Assembly (NCBI RefSeq): GCF_001283065.1
Contig: NZ_CDMK01000001.1
Coordinates: forward strand, 96,994 to 135,803
Reading direction: 5' to 3'
Length of the DNA stretch: 38,810 bases
Source: Helicobacter heilmannii
GTDB lineage: Bacteria > Campylobacterota > Campylobacteria > Campylobacterales > Helicobacteraceae
Shown: positions 16,834 to 24,658 of the stretch, one piece after another
Numbering within the stretch: the first letter of the stretch is position 1
Layout: each line of letters begins with the position of its first letter
The notes under the pieces: model-generated
What the model saw: the letters and a program-made list of their open reading frames with translations, nothing else
What the model was told of the DNA's origin: nothing
The model's database searches: none
Translations under genes and position numbers: made by a program

Positions 16834-18399
16834 CTAGCGGGCAATGGCTTTGGCGTGGTTTTCACGGATGACATGCACCACGATCTCGCCGGGATATTGC
16901 AAGTTGGCCTGGATTTCTTTAGCGATGTCGCGCGCAAGCAAGGGGACTTTGGCATCACTCACTTGTTGCGGGCACACAATCACGCGCACCTCACGCCCTG
17001 CATCCATCGCAAAGACCTTTTCCACTCCATTTTGTTGGCTGGCGATACGCTCCAAATCGTGCATGCGGCTTAAGAAGTTTTCATTTTCCTTGCGGCGCGC
17101 CCCGGGGCGCGCCGCAGAAAGCGCGTCTGCAGCGCACACAGCGGCGCACTCCACGCTCTTGATCTCTTGGCGGTCGTGGTGGGCGTAAATAGCATTGATC
17201 ACTACAGGGTGCTCGTGGTGGCGTGTGCACACCTCAACCCCTAGGTCTACATGATCACCCCCGTGTTCTTGGGTTAAAGCCTTGCCGATATCGTGCAAAA
17301 TCCCTGCCCGGCGGGCGAGTTTGGAGTCGCCCCCAAGTTGTTCGGCGATCATGCCCGCTAAAATCGCCACTTCTATAGAGTGGGTGAGCGCGTTTTGTCC
17401 ATAGCTGGTGCGGTATTTCATGCGTCCTAAGAGCCGTTTTAGCTCTTCATCCATGGAGTCTAATTGCAGGTCTAGAATAACCTCTTCGGCTTCTTTTAAA
17501 ATACTCTCCTCCATGTTTGCCTCCACCCTTTGGTACACGGTTTCAATGCGTGAGGGCTGGATGCGCCCATCTTGGATCAAGAGCTCTAAAGTTTGCGTGG
17601 CGATTTGTCGCCGATACAAATTAAAGCAGCTTAAGGTGATGGTCTTGGTTTCCTCATCGATCATCAACTCCACTCCACTGATGCGCTTGAAGGTGTCGAT
17701 GTTTTTGCCCTCCTTGCCGATGATGCGCCCGATGAACTCGGCATTGGGCAGGGCAACCACGCTGGTTAAATTCTCCATTGCAAAGTTGCTGGCAAAGCGC
17801 GAGGTCGCTTCGGCTAGGATGAAATGTGCGCGCTCTTTGGCTTCCTTCTTGGCTTGGCGCTCATAGCGGCGCACCAAGGCCGCCTTTTGTAAAATCAATT
17901 CTTCTTCAAGCAGGCGCAAGAGCAGGGTTTGGGCTTCCTCCTTGGTGTAGCCCGAGCACTCCATTAAGGTTTGCATGGCTTGCTCTTTGAGCTCTTGGTA
18001 TTCTTGATAGAGTTTGTCTTGGGCGTGTTTACCCTGTTCCAACTCGCTTCTTAGCATGTCTAGTTCGATCTTATGCTGTTCGAGTTGTTTATGCTTGTGG
18101 TGCCAATGCTGCTGTTGTTGTTTTTCTCTATTTTTGAGCTCGTCTAGCTTGTGTTGGTAGGCGGCTTCTTGGGTTTGTTGGTGCTCGTTGTGTTCTTGTT
18201 GCAGTTGCAAGGCTAGGGTTTTGGACTCCTCTTCCTTGCTCTTGTAAAACACTTGGGCTTGGTAAAGGAGCATGTCGGCCTTGGCCTTGGCGTTGTCGAT
18301 GAGGTTTTGGCTGGAGGTGGTGTAACTTCTTTTAGTGAAGTAAAACACGCCGATGCCGGTGAATAAGCAAGGGAGCAAAATGCTTAAAGCTTCTGCCAT
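16834..18399 (-). CDS. rny: Ribonuclease Y
   Basis: This 521-residue protein has the full RNase Y layout: an N-terminal membrane segment (about 5-22), a long Gln/Glu/Lys-rich coiled coil (about 30-200), a KH domain with FIGRIIGKEGKNIDTF, and an HD domain with HSIEVAILAG and GILHDIGKAL (metal ligands), then YAHHDRQEIKS and DALSAARPGARR. RNase Y is an endonuclease at the membrane that starts mRNA decay. ATG 18399 has AAAGGA 6-7 bases upstream and lies inside the end of the folate gene, so the two form one transcript. It converges on murA. Confidence 0.95.
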   Translation of the reverse strand: MAEALSILLPCLFTGIGVFYFTKRSYTTSSQNLIDNAKAKADMLLYQAQVFYKSKEEESKTLALQLQQEHNEHQQTQEAAYQHKLDELKNREKQQQQHWHHKHKQLEQHKIELDMLRSELEQGKHAQDKLYQEYQELKEQAMQTLMECSGYTKEEAQTLLLRLLEEELILQKAALVRRYERQAKKEAKERAHFILAEATSRFASNFAMENLTSVVALPNAEFIGRIIGKEGKNIDTFKRISGVELMIDEETKTITLSCFNLYRRQIATQTLELLIQDGRIQPSRIETVYQRVEANMEESILKEAEEVILDLQLDSMDEELKRLLGRMKYRTSYGQNALTHSIEVAILAGMIAEQLGGDSKLARRAGILHDIGKALTQEHGGDHVDLGVEVCTRHHEHPVVINAIYAHHDRQEIKSVECAAVCAADALSAARPGARRKENENFLSRMHDLERIASQQNGVEKVFAMDAGREVRVIVCPQQVSDAKVPLLARDIAKEIQANLQYPGEIVVHVIRENHAKAIAR

Positions 18400-18961
18400 T
18401 TGTTGTCCTTTGGTGTATGAAATCGTTGTTTGGCTCTAGGCAAATATGGGCACTGATGTCGTGCGGCGCGCCTAGAGTGTGAGCGGATTTTAAAAGTTGG
18501 CGGGCGGTAAAAATCGTGAAAGGCTTTTTGGGCAAGGTTGCAAAGAGGCGATCGTAAGCCCCAAGCCCAAAGCCCACCCGCCTAAAGCCACAATCCACCC
18601 CCAAAATGGGGACTATGGCTAGGTCTAGGGGTGCTTTGAAAAAGCTCGGTCTAGGTTGCTTGATGTGTTTAAGGGTACTTAAAGGCAAGCGATAGGGTGC
18701 ATAGGTGCAACAAGGCGGGTGCATTAGGGGGGCAAATAGGCGCATTTTATGTCTTCTAGCCCAATTGATGAAGGGGCGGATATCCACTTCGTGGACTAGG
18801 GGGTAATAGATCAGGACCTTCAAACCCATTTTGGGGCGCACCCATCTTTGCAACAGGGTGGTCAGCTTATGGTCTTTGATGTCAAAGCCCCGCTTGGCAT
18901 ATAAAATGCGCTTGCAAGCGGTGCGGAATGCGTCTTTTGTATCCTCGTTTAGTGTCCTGAT
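18332..18961 (-). CDS. 5-formyltetrahydrofolate cyclo-ligase, probable non-standard ATC start
   Basis: The signature VPILGVDCGFRRVGFGLGAY followed by DR identifies the family, which converts 5-formyl-THF to 5,10-methenyl-THF with ATP. TARQLLKSAHTLGAPHDI near the C-terminus also fits. The first ATG, GTG or TTG in frame is TTG 18853, but coding sequence clearly extends upstream (DTKDAFRTACKRILYAKRGF, then LTTLLQRW), as expected of the family's N-terminus. An in-frame TAA lies at about 18973-18971. Between them, ATC 18961 sits 6 bases after AAAGG, where a normal gene would have ATG. I therefore propose a start codon changed to ATC; translation may be weak. The 3' end overlaps rny by 68 bases. 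Confidence 0.8.
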   Translation of the reverse strand: MRTLNEDTKDAFRTACKRILYAKRGFDIKDHKLTTLLQRWVRPKMGLKVLIYYPLVHEVDIRPFINWARRHKMRLFAPLMHPPCCTYAPYRLPLSTLKHIKQPRPSFFKAPLDLAIVPILGVDCGFRRVGFGLGAYDRLFATLPKKPFTIFTARQLLKSAHTLGAPHDISAHICLEPNNDFIHQRTTNGRSFKHFAPLLIHRHRRVLLH

Positions 18962-19060
18962 GTTTTGCCTTTAGAGAGTGCTAAAAACCAATGGGTCAAA
19001 CTCAAACAACAAACTTTAAACCTGTATTATTAGAACATTTAACTTAGGGCTGGATTAATA

Positions 19061-19078
19061 GGGGGGGGGGGGGGGGGG
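19061..19078. repeat. 18-G homopolymer in a divergent intergenic region
   Basis: Eighteen consecutive Gs lie between the divergent folate cyclo-ligase gene (start about 18961) and greA (start 19147). The tract is 39 bases upstream of the putative greA -10 box. Confidence 0.97.
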
Positions 19079-19117
19079 AGATTTGGCAAATTTAGGGGGT
19101 TTTAACCATGTGTTTTA

Positions 19118-19123
19118 TATAAT
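19118..19123 (+). promoter_or_regulatory. Putative greA -10 box
   Basis: TATAAT at 19118-19123, 23 bases before the greA ATG, matches the Helicobacter sigma-80 -10 consensus. AGGAG at 19137-19141 is the ribosome site. Confidence 0.6.
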
Positions 19124-19146
19124 CTCAGCTTTATTTAGGAGTTAAA

Positions 19147-19638
19147 ATGAAAGAACCGATGAGTGCCTATGGCTATGAAAAGATTTGTGCCGAATTGAAA
19201 AAACTTAAAGAAGTGGAAAGGCCACAGATCGTTAAAGAAATCGATCGGGCAAGAGAGCATGGAGATTTAAAAGAGAATGCCGAATACCATGCTGCCAAAG
19301 AAAAACAAACTTTTATAGAAGCAAGGATCAATGACCTGAGTCGCATTTTAGCCAACGCACAAGTGATCGACCCCTCCACTTTGAGCCACCAAAAGGTCAG
19401 TTTTGGCAGCACGGTGAAAGTCCTAAACCTAGACAACGACAAAGAGTTTTGTTACACCATTGTAGGGAGCATGGAGAGCGACCCCACAAGAGGGCTCATC
19501 TCCTTTGGCTCGCCCATTGCCAAAAGTTTAATGGGTAAAAGCAAGGGCGATGAGGTTACGGTGGTGTTGCCCTCTGGCGAGAGTGAATTTGAGATTTTAG
19601 ACATTTACTACAAAGACATCGACTATGTGCAAAGTTAA
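19147..19638 (+). CDS. greA: Transcript cleavage factor GreA
   Basis: The 163-residue protein has the GreA layout: an N-terminal coiled coil with [20 protein letters not shown] and [11 protein letters not shown] (the acidic/basic tip that reaches the RNA polymerase active site), and a C-terminal FKBP-like domain with [20 protein letters not shown]. It rescues backtracked RNA polymerase by stimulating transcript cleavage. It is close to H. pylori HP0866. It starts a long operon toward gmhA and overlaps dut by 14 bases. Confidence 0.97.
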   Translation: MKEPMSAYGYEKICAELKKLKEVERPQIVKEIDRAREHGDLKENAEYHAAKEKQTFIEARINDLSRILANAQVIDPSTLSHQKVSFGSTVKVLNLDNDKEFCYTIVGSMESDPTRGLISFGSPIAKSLMGKSKGDEVTVVLPSGESEFEILDIYYKDIDYVQS

Positions 19639-20056
19639 GTTACAAAAGCTCCACCCACAGGCCAAGCTGCCCGCCTACCAAAGCGCGGGGGCGAGTGGGT
19701 TTGATTTATGCGCCCTAGAAAGCCTTAAGATCACTCCTAAGAGCGTGGGCTTGGTAAGGACCGGGATCGCCCTTGAGCTAGAACCTGGCTATGAAGTACA
19801 GGTGCGCTCCCGTTCAGGACTGGCGTTAAAACACCAAATTATGGTTTTAAATTCCCCGGGCACGATCGATAGCGACTATCGGGGGGAGTTGCAGGTGATT
19901 TTAATGAATTTGGGTGACAGCCCCTTTTGCATACAAGCGGGCGATCGGATCGCCCAGGGGGTGTTGTGCCGTGTGTTTCAAGCGGATTTTGCTCTAGCTA
20001 CTGAGCTAGAGAGCACCCAAAGGGGGACAAAGGGCTTTGGGAGCAGTGGGGTTTAA
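19625..20056 (+). CDS. dut: Deoxyuridine 5'-triphosphate nucleotidohydrolase
   Basis: The 143-residue protein has all five dUTPase motifs in order: GASGFDLCA near residue 20, RSRSGLALK near 60, [11 protein letters not shown] near 79, GDRIAQGV near 103 and [10 protein letters not shown] at the C-terminus. It hydrolyses dUTP to dUMP and pyrophosphate, keeping uracil out of DNA. Trimer in this family. Start overlaps greA, stop overlaps the next gene, so it is co-translated; matches HP0865. Confidence 0.96.
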   Translation: MCKVKLQKLHPQAKLPAYQSAGASGFDLCALESLKITPKSVGLVRTGIALELEPGYEVQVRSRSGLALKHQIMVLNSPGTIDSDYRGELQVILMNLGDSPFCIQAGDRIAQGVLCRVFQADFALATELESTQRGTKGFGSSGV

Positions 20057-20667
20057 TGGAAATTAAAGAGAATTTAACACAAGTCAAAGAAGAGTTTAAA
20101 AGCGATGAAAAGCTTTTAGAGAGTGCCTTTCGGCTAGAGAAGCTTTACAACAGATATAAATATGTGCTGTGGGCATTGGTGGTCTTGGCATTGGCGTGGT
20201 GGGGCTACACAAAGTTCCAGCAAACCCAAAAGGATAAAAGGACGCAAGAGATCACCGCCCTTTACAACGAAGTGCTGGCTAACCCCAACAACACTGCCCC
20301 TCTAGACAAGTTGCAAGAGCAGGCCCCAGAGCTTGCCGAGCTTTACAGCTATGCACAGGCACTCAAAAACAAGGACACCAAAACTCTAAGTAGCCTAAGC
20401 CACGCCAAAAACCCCATTGTGAAGGCCCTAGCAAGCTACTACACTGCCTCTTACAACCGCGATTTAAAAGCCCTAAAAGCCTTAGACCTGCCCGCTTTAC
20501 AGGATTTTATCCGCTTGCAACAAGCCTATTTATTGCACAGCGACCCCAAAGCGGCTAAAGAAATGAAGGCACTCATCACCACCATCCCCCCCACTTCGGG
20601 CATTTACCCCATCGCCTCTTTGCTTAGGCACTACCCTGCCACCGGTACCCAAAAGGTGGCGCAATGA
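20056..20667 (+). CDS. YfgM-like membrane-anchored protein (HP0864-like)
   Basis: This 203-residue protein has a cytoplasmic helical start, one membrane segment at about residues 36-51 (YVLWALVVLALAWWGY), and a helical periplasmic domain with tetratricopeptide-like spacing. That layout matches YfgM/Tpr_21 proteins, which work with SecYEG and periplasmic chaperones. The adjacent downstream lipoprotein looks like a beta-propeller; in E. coli yfgM is likewise next to bamB. The assignment rests on layout and context, not on a diagnostic motif. Confidence 0.65.
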   Translation: MEIKENLTQVKEEFKSDEKLLESAFRLEKLYNRYKYVLWALVVLALAWWGYTKFQQTQKDKRTQEITALYNEVLANPNNTAPLDKLQEQAPELAELYSYAQALKNKDTKTLSSLSHAKNPIVKALASYYTASYNRDLKALKALDLPALQDFIRLQQAYLLHSDPKAAKEMKALITTIPPTSGIYPIASLLRHYPATGTQKVAQ

Positions 20668-21866
20668 AGCATGCGTGGCTCTTGGGGTTGGCATTCTTGG
20701 CTCTCTTTAGCTTTGGCTGTGGCGATCGCAAGAATTTTAAACCACCTAAATCTAAGATTGCACGAGAAGCCCTCTTCCACGAACAACTCAAAGCCCCCAT
20801 CATTTTCACCAACCGCTATGGGGCGATCTTAGCCAATGGCGGGGTGTTAGACAGACAGGGGCTCACACAACTAAGAATTGAGAAAAAGGAGGATAAAGAA
20901 ACCTCCTTTTTGAACCGGAGTCAAGATTACTACATTTTGGCACACGATTGTTGGCGCGCCCACAAACGCAACGGTCCTAAGATTAAGCACAAGAAACACG
21001 CCACACTCACAGATAAACAGGCCGAAGAGGCGATCATCGAGAACATTGAAGAGACCGATCAAAATGTCCAGTTGCACGACCACTGCCACCAACTAGAGCT
21101 CATCAGTACCCTAAGTGCCAAGCCCTCGATCACCATCCCCCTAGACACCTACCCCTTAAGTGCGAGCATTAAGGGCAATAAATTAGCGGTGGTGATGGCG
21201 GACAATTCGGCAAATATCTACGACATCAAGACCAAAAAATTGCTCTTCAATGAAAAGGGTTCGTCTAGCTCGGCGATCAACTCCTTAGTCGCTGCCCCCG
21301 TGTTCTTGGACACGGTGGTGGTCTTTCCCATGCTCGATGGGCGGCTCTTGGTCGTGGATTTTGTATCTAAAGAGCCTAAAGTCGTGCGCAACATCGTGCT
21401 CAATAGCGAGAAGTTTTTCAACAATGTGATTTACTTAAAAGTGGATGATGAAAACATGTTCGCGGCCACGGGCAAAAGGCTGGTGTCAGTGATCTCAGGC
21501 CAAGAATTTAACTTTGATGCAGAGATTGTGGATGTGCTTTACAAGCACCACCGCTTGTATGTGCTGACTTTAGATGGGCGGATTTTAGAGATGGATCAAA
21601 CCCTGAACGATCAGAGCATGGGTGTGGTGAAGTTGCCCTTTGCGATGTTGACCACAATCGTGGTGACGGACAAAAAGCTCTATACCCTAGAAAAACGGGG
21701 CTATTTGGTGGAAGTGGATTTGGAGCATTTTGATGACTATAAAGTCTATCCGCTCAAAAAAGCCTCTAAAAGTTTCATGGGTAACTTAGATCGGCCCAGC
21801 TTCTACACCGATGACAAGATTTACTACGACCGCTACTTTTTTGACCTAAGCCACAACCACCCATGA
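20664..21866 (+). CDS. Beta-propeller lipoprotein, BamB-like (HP0863-like)
   Basis: The 400-residue protein begins with a lipoprotein signal peptide and lipobox LFSFGC, with the acylated Cys at residue 19. The region from about 150 onward has repeated blades of the PQQ/WD type: SANIYDIKTKKLLFNEKG, GRLLVVDFVSKEPKVV, LYVLTLDGRILEMDQTLND and KLYTLEKRGYLVEVDLEHF. Such propellers occur in BamB of the outer-membrane protein assembly machine. It follows a YfgM-like gene as in the E. coli yfgM-bamB pair. Direct evidence for a Bam role is lacking. Confidence 0.65.
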   Translation: MKHAWLLGLAFLALFSFGCGDRKNFKPPKSKIAREALFHEQLKAPIIFTNRYGAILANGGVLDRQGLTQLRIEKKEDKETSFLNRSQDYYILAHDCWRAHKRNGPKIKHKKHATLTDKQAEEAIIENIEETDQNVQLHDHCHQLELISTLSAKPSITIPLDTYPLSASIKGNKLAVVMADNSANIYDIKTKKLLFNEKGSSSSAINSLVAAPVFLDTVVVFPMLDGRLLVVDFVSKEPKVVRNIVLNSEKFFNNVIYLKVDDENMFAATGKRLVSVISGQEFNFDAEIVDVLYKHHRLYVLTLDGRILEMDQTLNDQSMGVVKLPFAMLTTIVVTDKKLYTLEKRGYLVEVDLEHFDDYKVYPLKKASKSFMGNLDRPSFYTDDKIYYDRYFFDLSHNHP

Positions 21867-22489
21867 CCCTCTGCGACATTGGCAACACCCATTTACATTT
21901 TTACCAAGAGGGGCGTGTGTGGGCGTGCGCACCCCAAAATCTAGCCACCCACCAAGAAGCCCTGCAGGGTGAAGTCTTTTATATCAGCGTGAATCCTCAT
22001 GCCACTAACGCCCTTTTAGAGCTGTGCCCCAGTGCCACCAACTTGGCCCCCAAAATGCAACTACAAAGTAAATATGAAGGCTTGGGGGTAGATAGGGTGG
22101 CGGCGTGTTTGGGGCTTCTTGGCAAAAGCGGGGTGGTGGTGGATGCGGGCAGCGCGATCACTGTGGATATGATGGAAAATGGGGTGCATTTGGGGGGCGT
22201 GATTTTGCCCGGTTTTGAGGCTTACCGCCATGCCTTTAAACACATTTCGCCCGCCCTAGATGTGCCCTTGAATTTGCGTGTGAATGTAGAGGCGTTGCCT
22301 AACGCCACGACGGACGCTCTAGGCTATGGGGCCTTGCAAAGCGTGCTTTTGACCCTAAAGCACCTTGTGGGTGAGCGTAAGGTGTATTTCACGGGTGGGG
22401 ATGGCAAGTTCTTAGCCAATTTCTTCAGCAATGGCATTTACGATGGGCTCTTGGTTTTTAATGGCATGCGCGCCACGCTTGGGGCTTGA
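21863..22489 (+). CDS. coaX: Type III pantothenate kinase
   Basis: The 208-residue protein has the CoaX motifs LCDIGNTHLHFY (phosphate-binding, residues 3-14), YEGLGVDRVAACLG near 70, VVDAGSAITVDMM near 92 and GGVILPG near 112. It phosphorylates pantothenate, the first step of CoA synthesis; this type is not feedback-inhibited by CoA and usually needs a monovalent cation. It overlaps both neighbours by 4 bases, corresponding to HP0862. Confidence 0.93.
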   Translation: MTLCDIGNTHLHFYQEGRVWACAPQNLATHQEALQGEVFYISVNPHATNALLELCPSATNLAPKMQLQSKYEGLGVDRVAACLGLLGKSGVVVDAGSAITVDMMENGVHLGGVILPGFEAYRHAFKHISPALDVPLNLRVNVEALPNATTDALGYGALQSVLLTLKHLVGERKVYFTGGDGKFLANFFSNGIYDGLLVFNGMRATLGA

Positions 22490-23175
22490 TGGATCTTATT
22501 TATCTTTTTCTCAACGCCTCGTTAATGGCTCTCTCTCACTGTGTGGGGATGTGCGGGGGGGTGGTGCTCGCCTACTGTCAAAATAAATTCGCCCCCCAAA
22601 TGCCCCTAAAAGTCCAGCTAGCCGCGCACACGCTTTACAACCTAGGGCGACTGAGCATGTATGTGCTCGTGGGGCTATGCGCCTTTTTGGGCTTTCACGG
22701 GCTCTTAGCCCTGCTCTCTAAGTCTTTAAATTTACCTAGAATGCACCTACAGGGAGCGGTACTGGTGGGCGTGGGGGGCTTGATGCTTTTATTTGCCCTA
22801 GGCTTTGTGCTGCATTTCAAAAACCCCTTTAGCCTGAGTGGGGGCTGGTTTGCCAAGGGCTTTAAAAGCCTCTTTAGCACCCCTAGCCTGCCTAGCTTTT
22901 ACGCCCTAGGGCTTTTAAATGGGCTCTTGCCCTGTGGGATGGTGTATTGGTTTGTGCTAAATGCCCTAGCGCGCCCGAATTTAACAAGCGCACTGGAGGT
23001 GATGGTGGTTTTGGGGCTAGCAACTTTTACACCCCTCTTTGTCTTTGGCGCGCTCTTTGGCAATTTCTTAAACTCCAAATGGCGCGCGTGGTTTCAAAAA
23101 GCCGCCTTTGTGCTGCTTTTAGGCTTTGCCGCCCACACCATTTATATGGGCGTAAAAATGTTAGGACATCTATGA
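22489..23175 (+). CDS. Six-helix membrane protein of the DsbD_2/TauE-like family (HP0861-like)
   Basis: This protein of about 228 residues has about six membrane segments and a Cys-rich start, MALSHCVGMCGGVVLAYCQ, with a second Cys-containing segment, GLLNGLLPCGMVYWFV. These features match the PF13386 (DsbD_2) family, annotated in epsilonproteobacteria as sulfite exporter TauE/SafE-like or copper/cytochrome-oxidase accessory proteins. The cysteines may take part in metal or thiol-electron transfer. It overlaps coaX and gmhB. Start could be ATG 22486 or 22489. Confidence 0.75.
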   Translation: MDLIYLFLNASLMALSHCVGMCGGVVLAYCQNKFAPQMPLKVQLAAHTLYNLGRLSMYVLVGLCAFLGFHGLLALLSKSLNLPRMHLQGAVLVGVGGLMLLFALGFVLHFKNPFSLSGGWFAKGFKSLFSTPSLPSFYALGLLNGLLPCGMVYWFVLNALARPNLTSALEVMVVLGLATFTPLFVFGALFGNFLNSKWRAWFQKAAFVLLLGFAAHTIYMGVKMLGHL

Positions 23176-23711
23176 AGGCTCTCTTTTTAGACAGGGATGG
23201 CGTGGTGAATGTCGATAAGGGCTATGTCTATTTGGTAAAAGATTTTGAGTTTATGCCCGGCATTTTCACGCTGCTAAGGGGGGCTAAAGAGCGGGGGTAT
23301 TTGCTCTTGCTGGTGACTAACCAATCGGGCATAGGGCGCGGCTATTACAGCCTCAAGGACTTTGAAGCCTTAAACGCCTACATGCAAGCCAAATTACAAG
23401 AAAATCTAGGTTTTGGACTAGATAAAATTTACTTTTGCCCCCACGCCCCTAACCAAAATTGCGCTTGTAGAAAACCCAAAGTGGGCATGTTAGAGCAAGC
23501 CCTGCAAGATTATCCCCTTGATTTAGCCCAAAGCGTGCTGGTGGGCGATAAAATGAGTGACATAGAATTTGGGCTCAAGGGGGGGATTGGCATCAATTTA
23601 CTTTTTTCTTTACAAGAGCCGCAAGCTCAAGGGCGCATTGCTCGCCTAGAGCAGGTTTTAGATTTTTTAACCCCACAGAAAGGACATTTTTGTACATCCC
23701 CAACACCCTAG
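23172..23711 (+). CDS. gmhB: D-glycero-beta-D-manno-heptose 1,7-bisphosphate 7-phosphatase
   Basis: The 179-residue HAD phosphatase has the DxD nucleophile FLDRDGVVN (Asp7 and Asp9), LVTNQSGIGRGYY, the zinc-binding CPHAPNQNCACRKPK and VGDKMSDIEFG. It removes the 7-phosphate in ADP-heptose synthesis for LPS inner core. I chose ATG 23172, overlapping the previous stop, because the earlier open frame has no family likeness. It works with gmhA, hldE and hldD, all downstream in the same operon; matches HP0860. Confidence 0.95.
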   Translation: MKALFLDRDGVVNVDKGYVYLVKDFEFMPGIFTLLRGAKERGYLLLLVTNQSGIGRGYYSLKDFEALNAYMQAKLQENLGFGLDKIYFCPHAPNQNCACRKPKVGMLEQALQDYPLDLAQSVLVGDKMSDIEFGLKGGIGINLLFSLQEPQAQGRIARLEQVLDFLTPQKGHFCTSPTP

Positions 23712-24658
23712 AGAATAAAACCATTGTGATCACCGGCGGGGCGGGCTTTATCGGCAGCAATTTGGCGATGTATTTTCAAACCCACCACCCCAAGGCGCGG
23801 GTGATTGTGATCGATAAGTTTAGAGAGCAAACCCCCCCCACCACGAGTTTAGGGCATTTTAAAAACCTCTTAGACTTTCATGGCGAAATCATCACCGCAG
23901 ACATCACCAAAGATCTAGGCGTGTTGAAGAAACTGGACTTTGACTATTTGTTTCACCAAGCGGCGATCTCCGACACCACGAATTTAAATCAAGAGTTGGT
24001 GATGAAAACCAACCACCAAGCCTTCATCAAGCTTTTAAAAATCGCGATCAAAAAAGACGCGCGGGTCATTTACGCCTCTTCGGCCGGCGTTTATGGCAAC
24101 ACCCCCGCGCCTAATAAAGTCGGTTTCGGGCAAAAACCTGAAAATATCTATGGCTTTTCTAAACTTTGTATGGATAAAAGCGCACTAGACTTCGCCCATG
24201 AGAGTTTCATGCCCATTGTGGGCCTGCGCTATTTTAATGTCTATGGCCCGGGGGAGTTTTACAAGCACAAAACCGCGTCCATGGTTTTGCAACTGGGTTT
24301 GCAAGCCCTGCAGTATAAAGAAGTGAAACTCTTTGAATTTGGGGAGCAAAAACGCGACTTTGTGTATATCGAGGATGTGATCCAAGCTTGCGTGAAGGCG
24401 ATGAGCGCGTCTGTCAGCGGAGTGTATAATGTGGGCTATGGCAAGAGCCACAGCTACAACGACATCGTGCGCCTGTTGCAAGAACATTTGGGCGACTTTA
24501 AAGTAACCTACATTAAAAACCCCTATGACTTCTTCCAAGAGCACACCTGTGCCGACATTGTCCCCACGCATGCCGACTTGGACTACGCCCCTAGCTACGA
24601 CTTAGCAAAGGGGATTAAAACCTATCTTCCCACCATTAGAGAGCTCGCTAAGTGTTGA
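23690..24658 (+). CDS. hldD: ADP-L-glycero-D-manno-heptose 6-epimerase
   Basis: The 322-residue SDR-type epimerase has the NADP-binding loop ITGGAGFIGSNLA (about 13-25), HQAAISDTT near 93, YASSAGVYGN near 127, the catalytic Tyr/Lys pair in YGFSKLCMD near 154, and LRYFNVYGP near 180. It converts ADP-D,D- to ADP-L,D-heptose. Start TTG 23690 follows AAAGGA at good distance and overlaps gmhB by 22 bases. A C8 run at 23832-23839 lies in the coding region and could be slippage-prone. Corresponds to HP0859. Confidence 0.95.
   Translation: MYIPNTLENKTIVITGGAGFIGSNLAMYFQTHHPKARVIVIDKFREQTPPTTSLGHFKNLLDFHGEIITADITKDLGVLKKLDFDYLFHQAAISDTTNLNQELVMKTNHQAFIKLLKIAIKKDARVIYASSAGVYGNTPAPNKVGFGQKPENIYGFSKLCMDKSALDFAHESFMPIVGLRYFNVYGPGEFYKHKTASMVLQLGLQALQYKEVKLFEFGEQKRDFVYIEDVIQACVKAMSASVSGVYNVGYGKSHSYNDIVRLLQEHLGDFKVTYIKNPYDFFQEHTCADIVPTHADLDYAPSYDLAKGIKTYLPTIRELAKC

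Noticed and set aside
22947-23171. 75-codon N-terminal extension of gmhB
   Set aside because: It overlaps the membrane-protein gene in another frame and lacks family similarity; ATG 23172 is the natural start.
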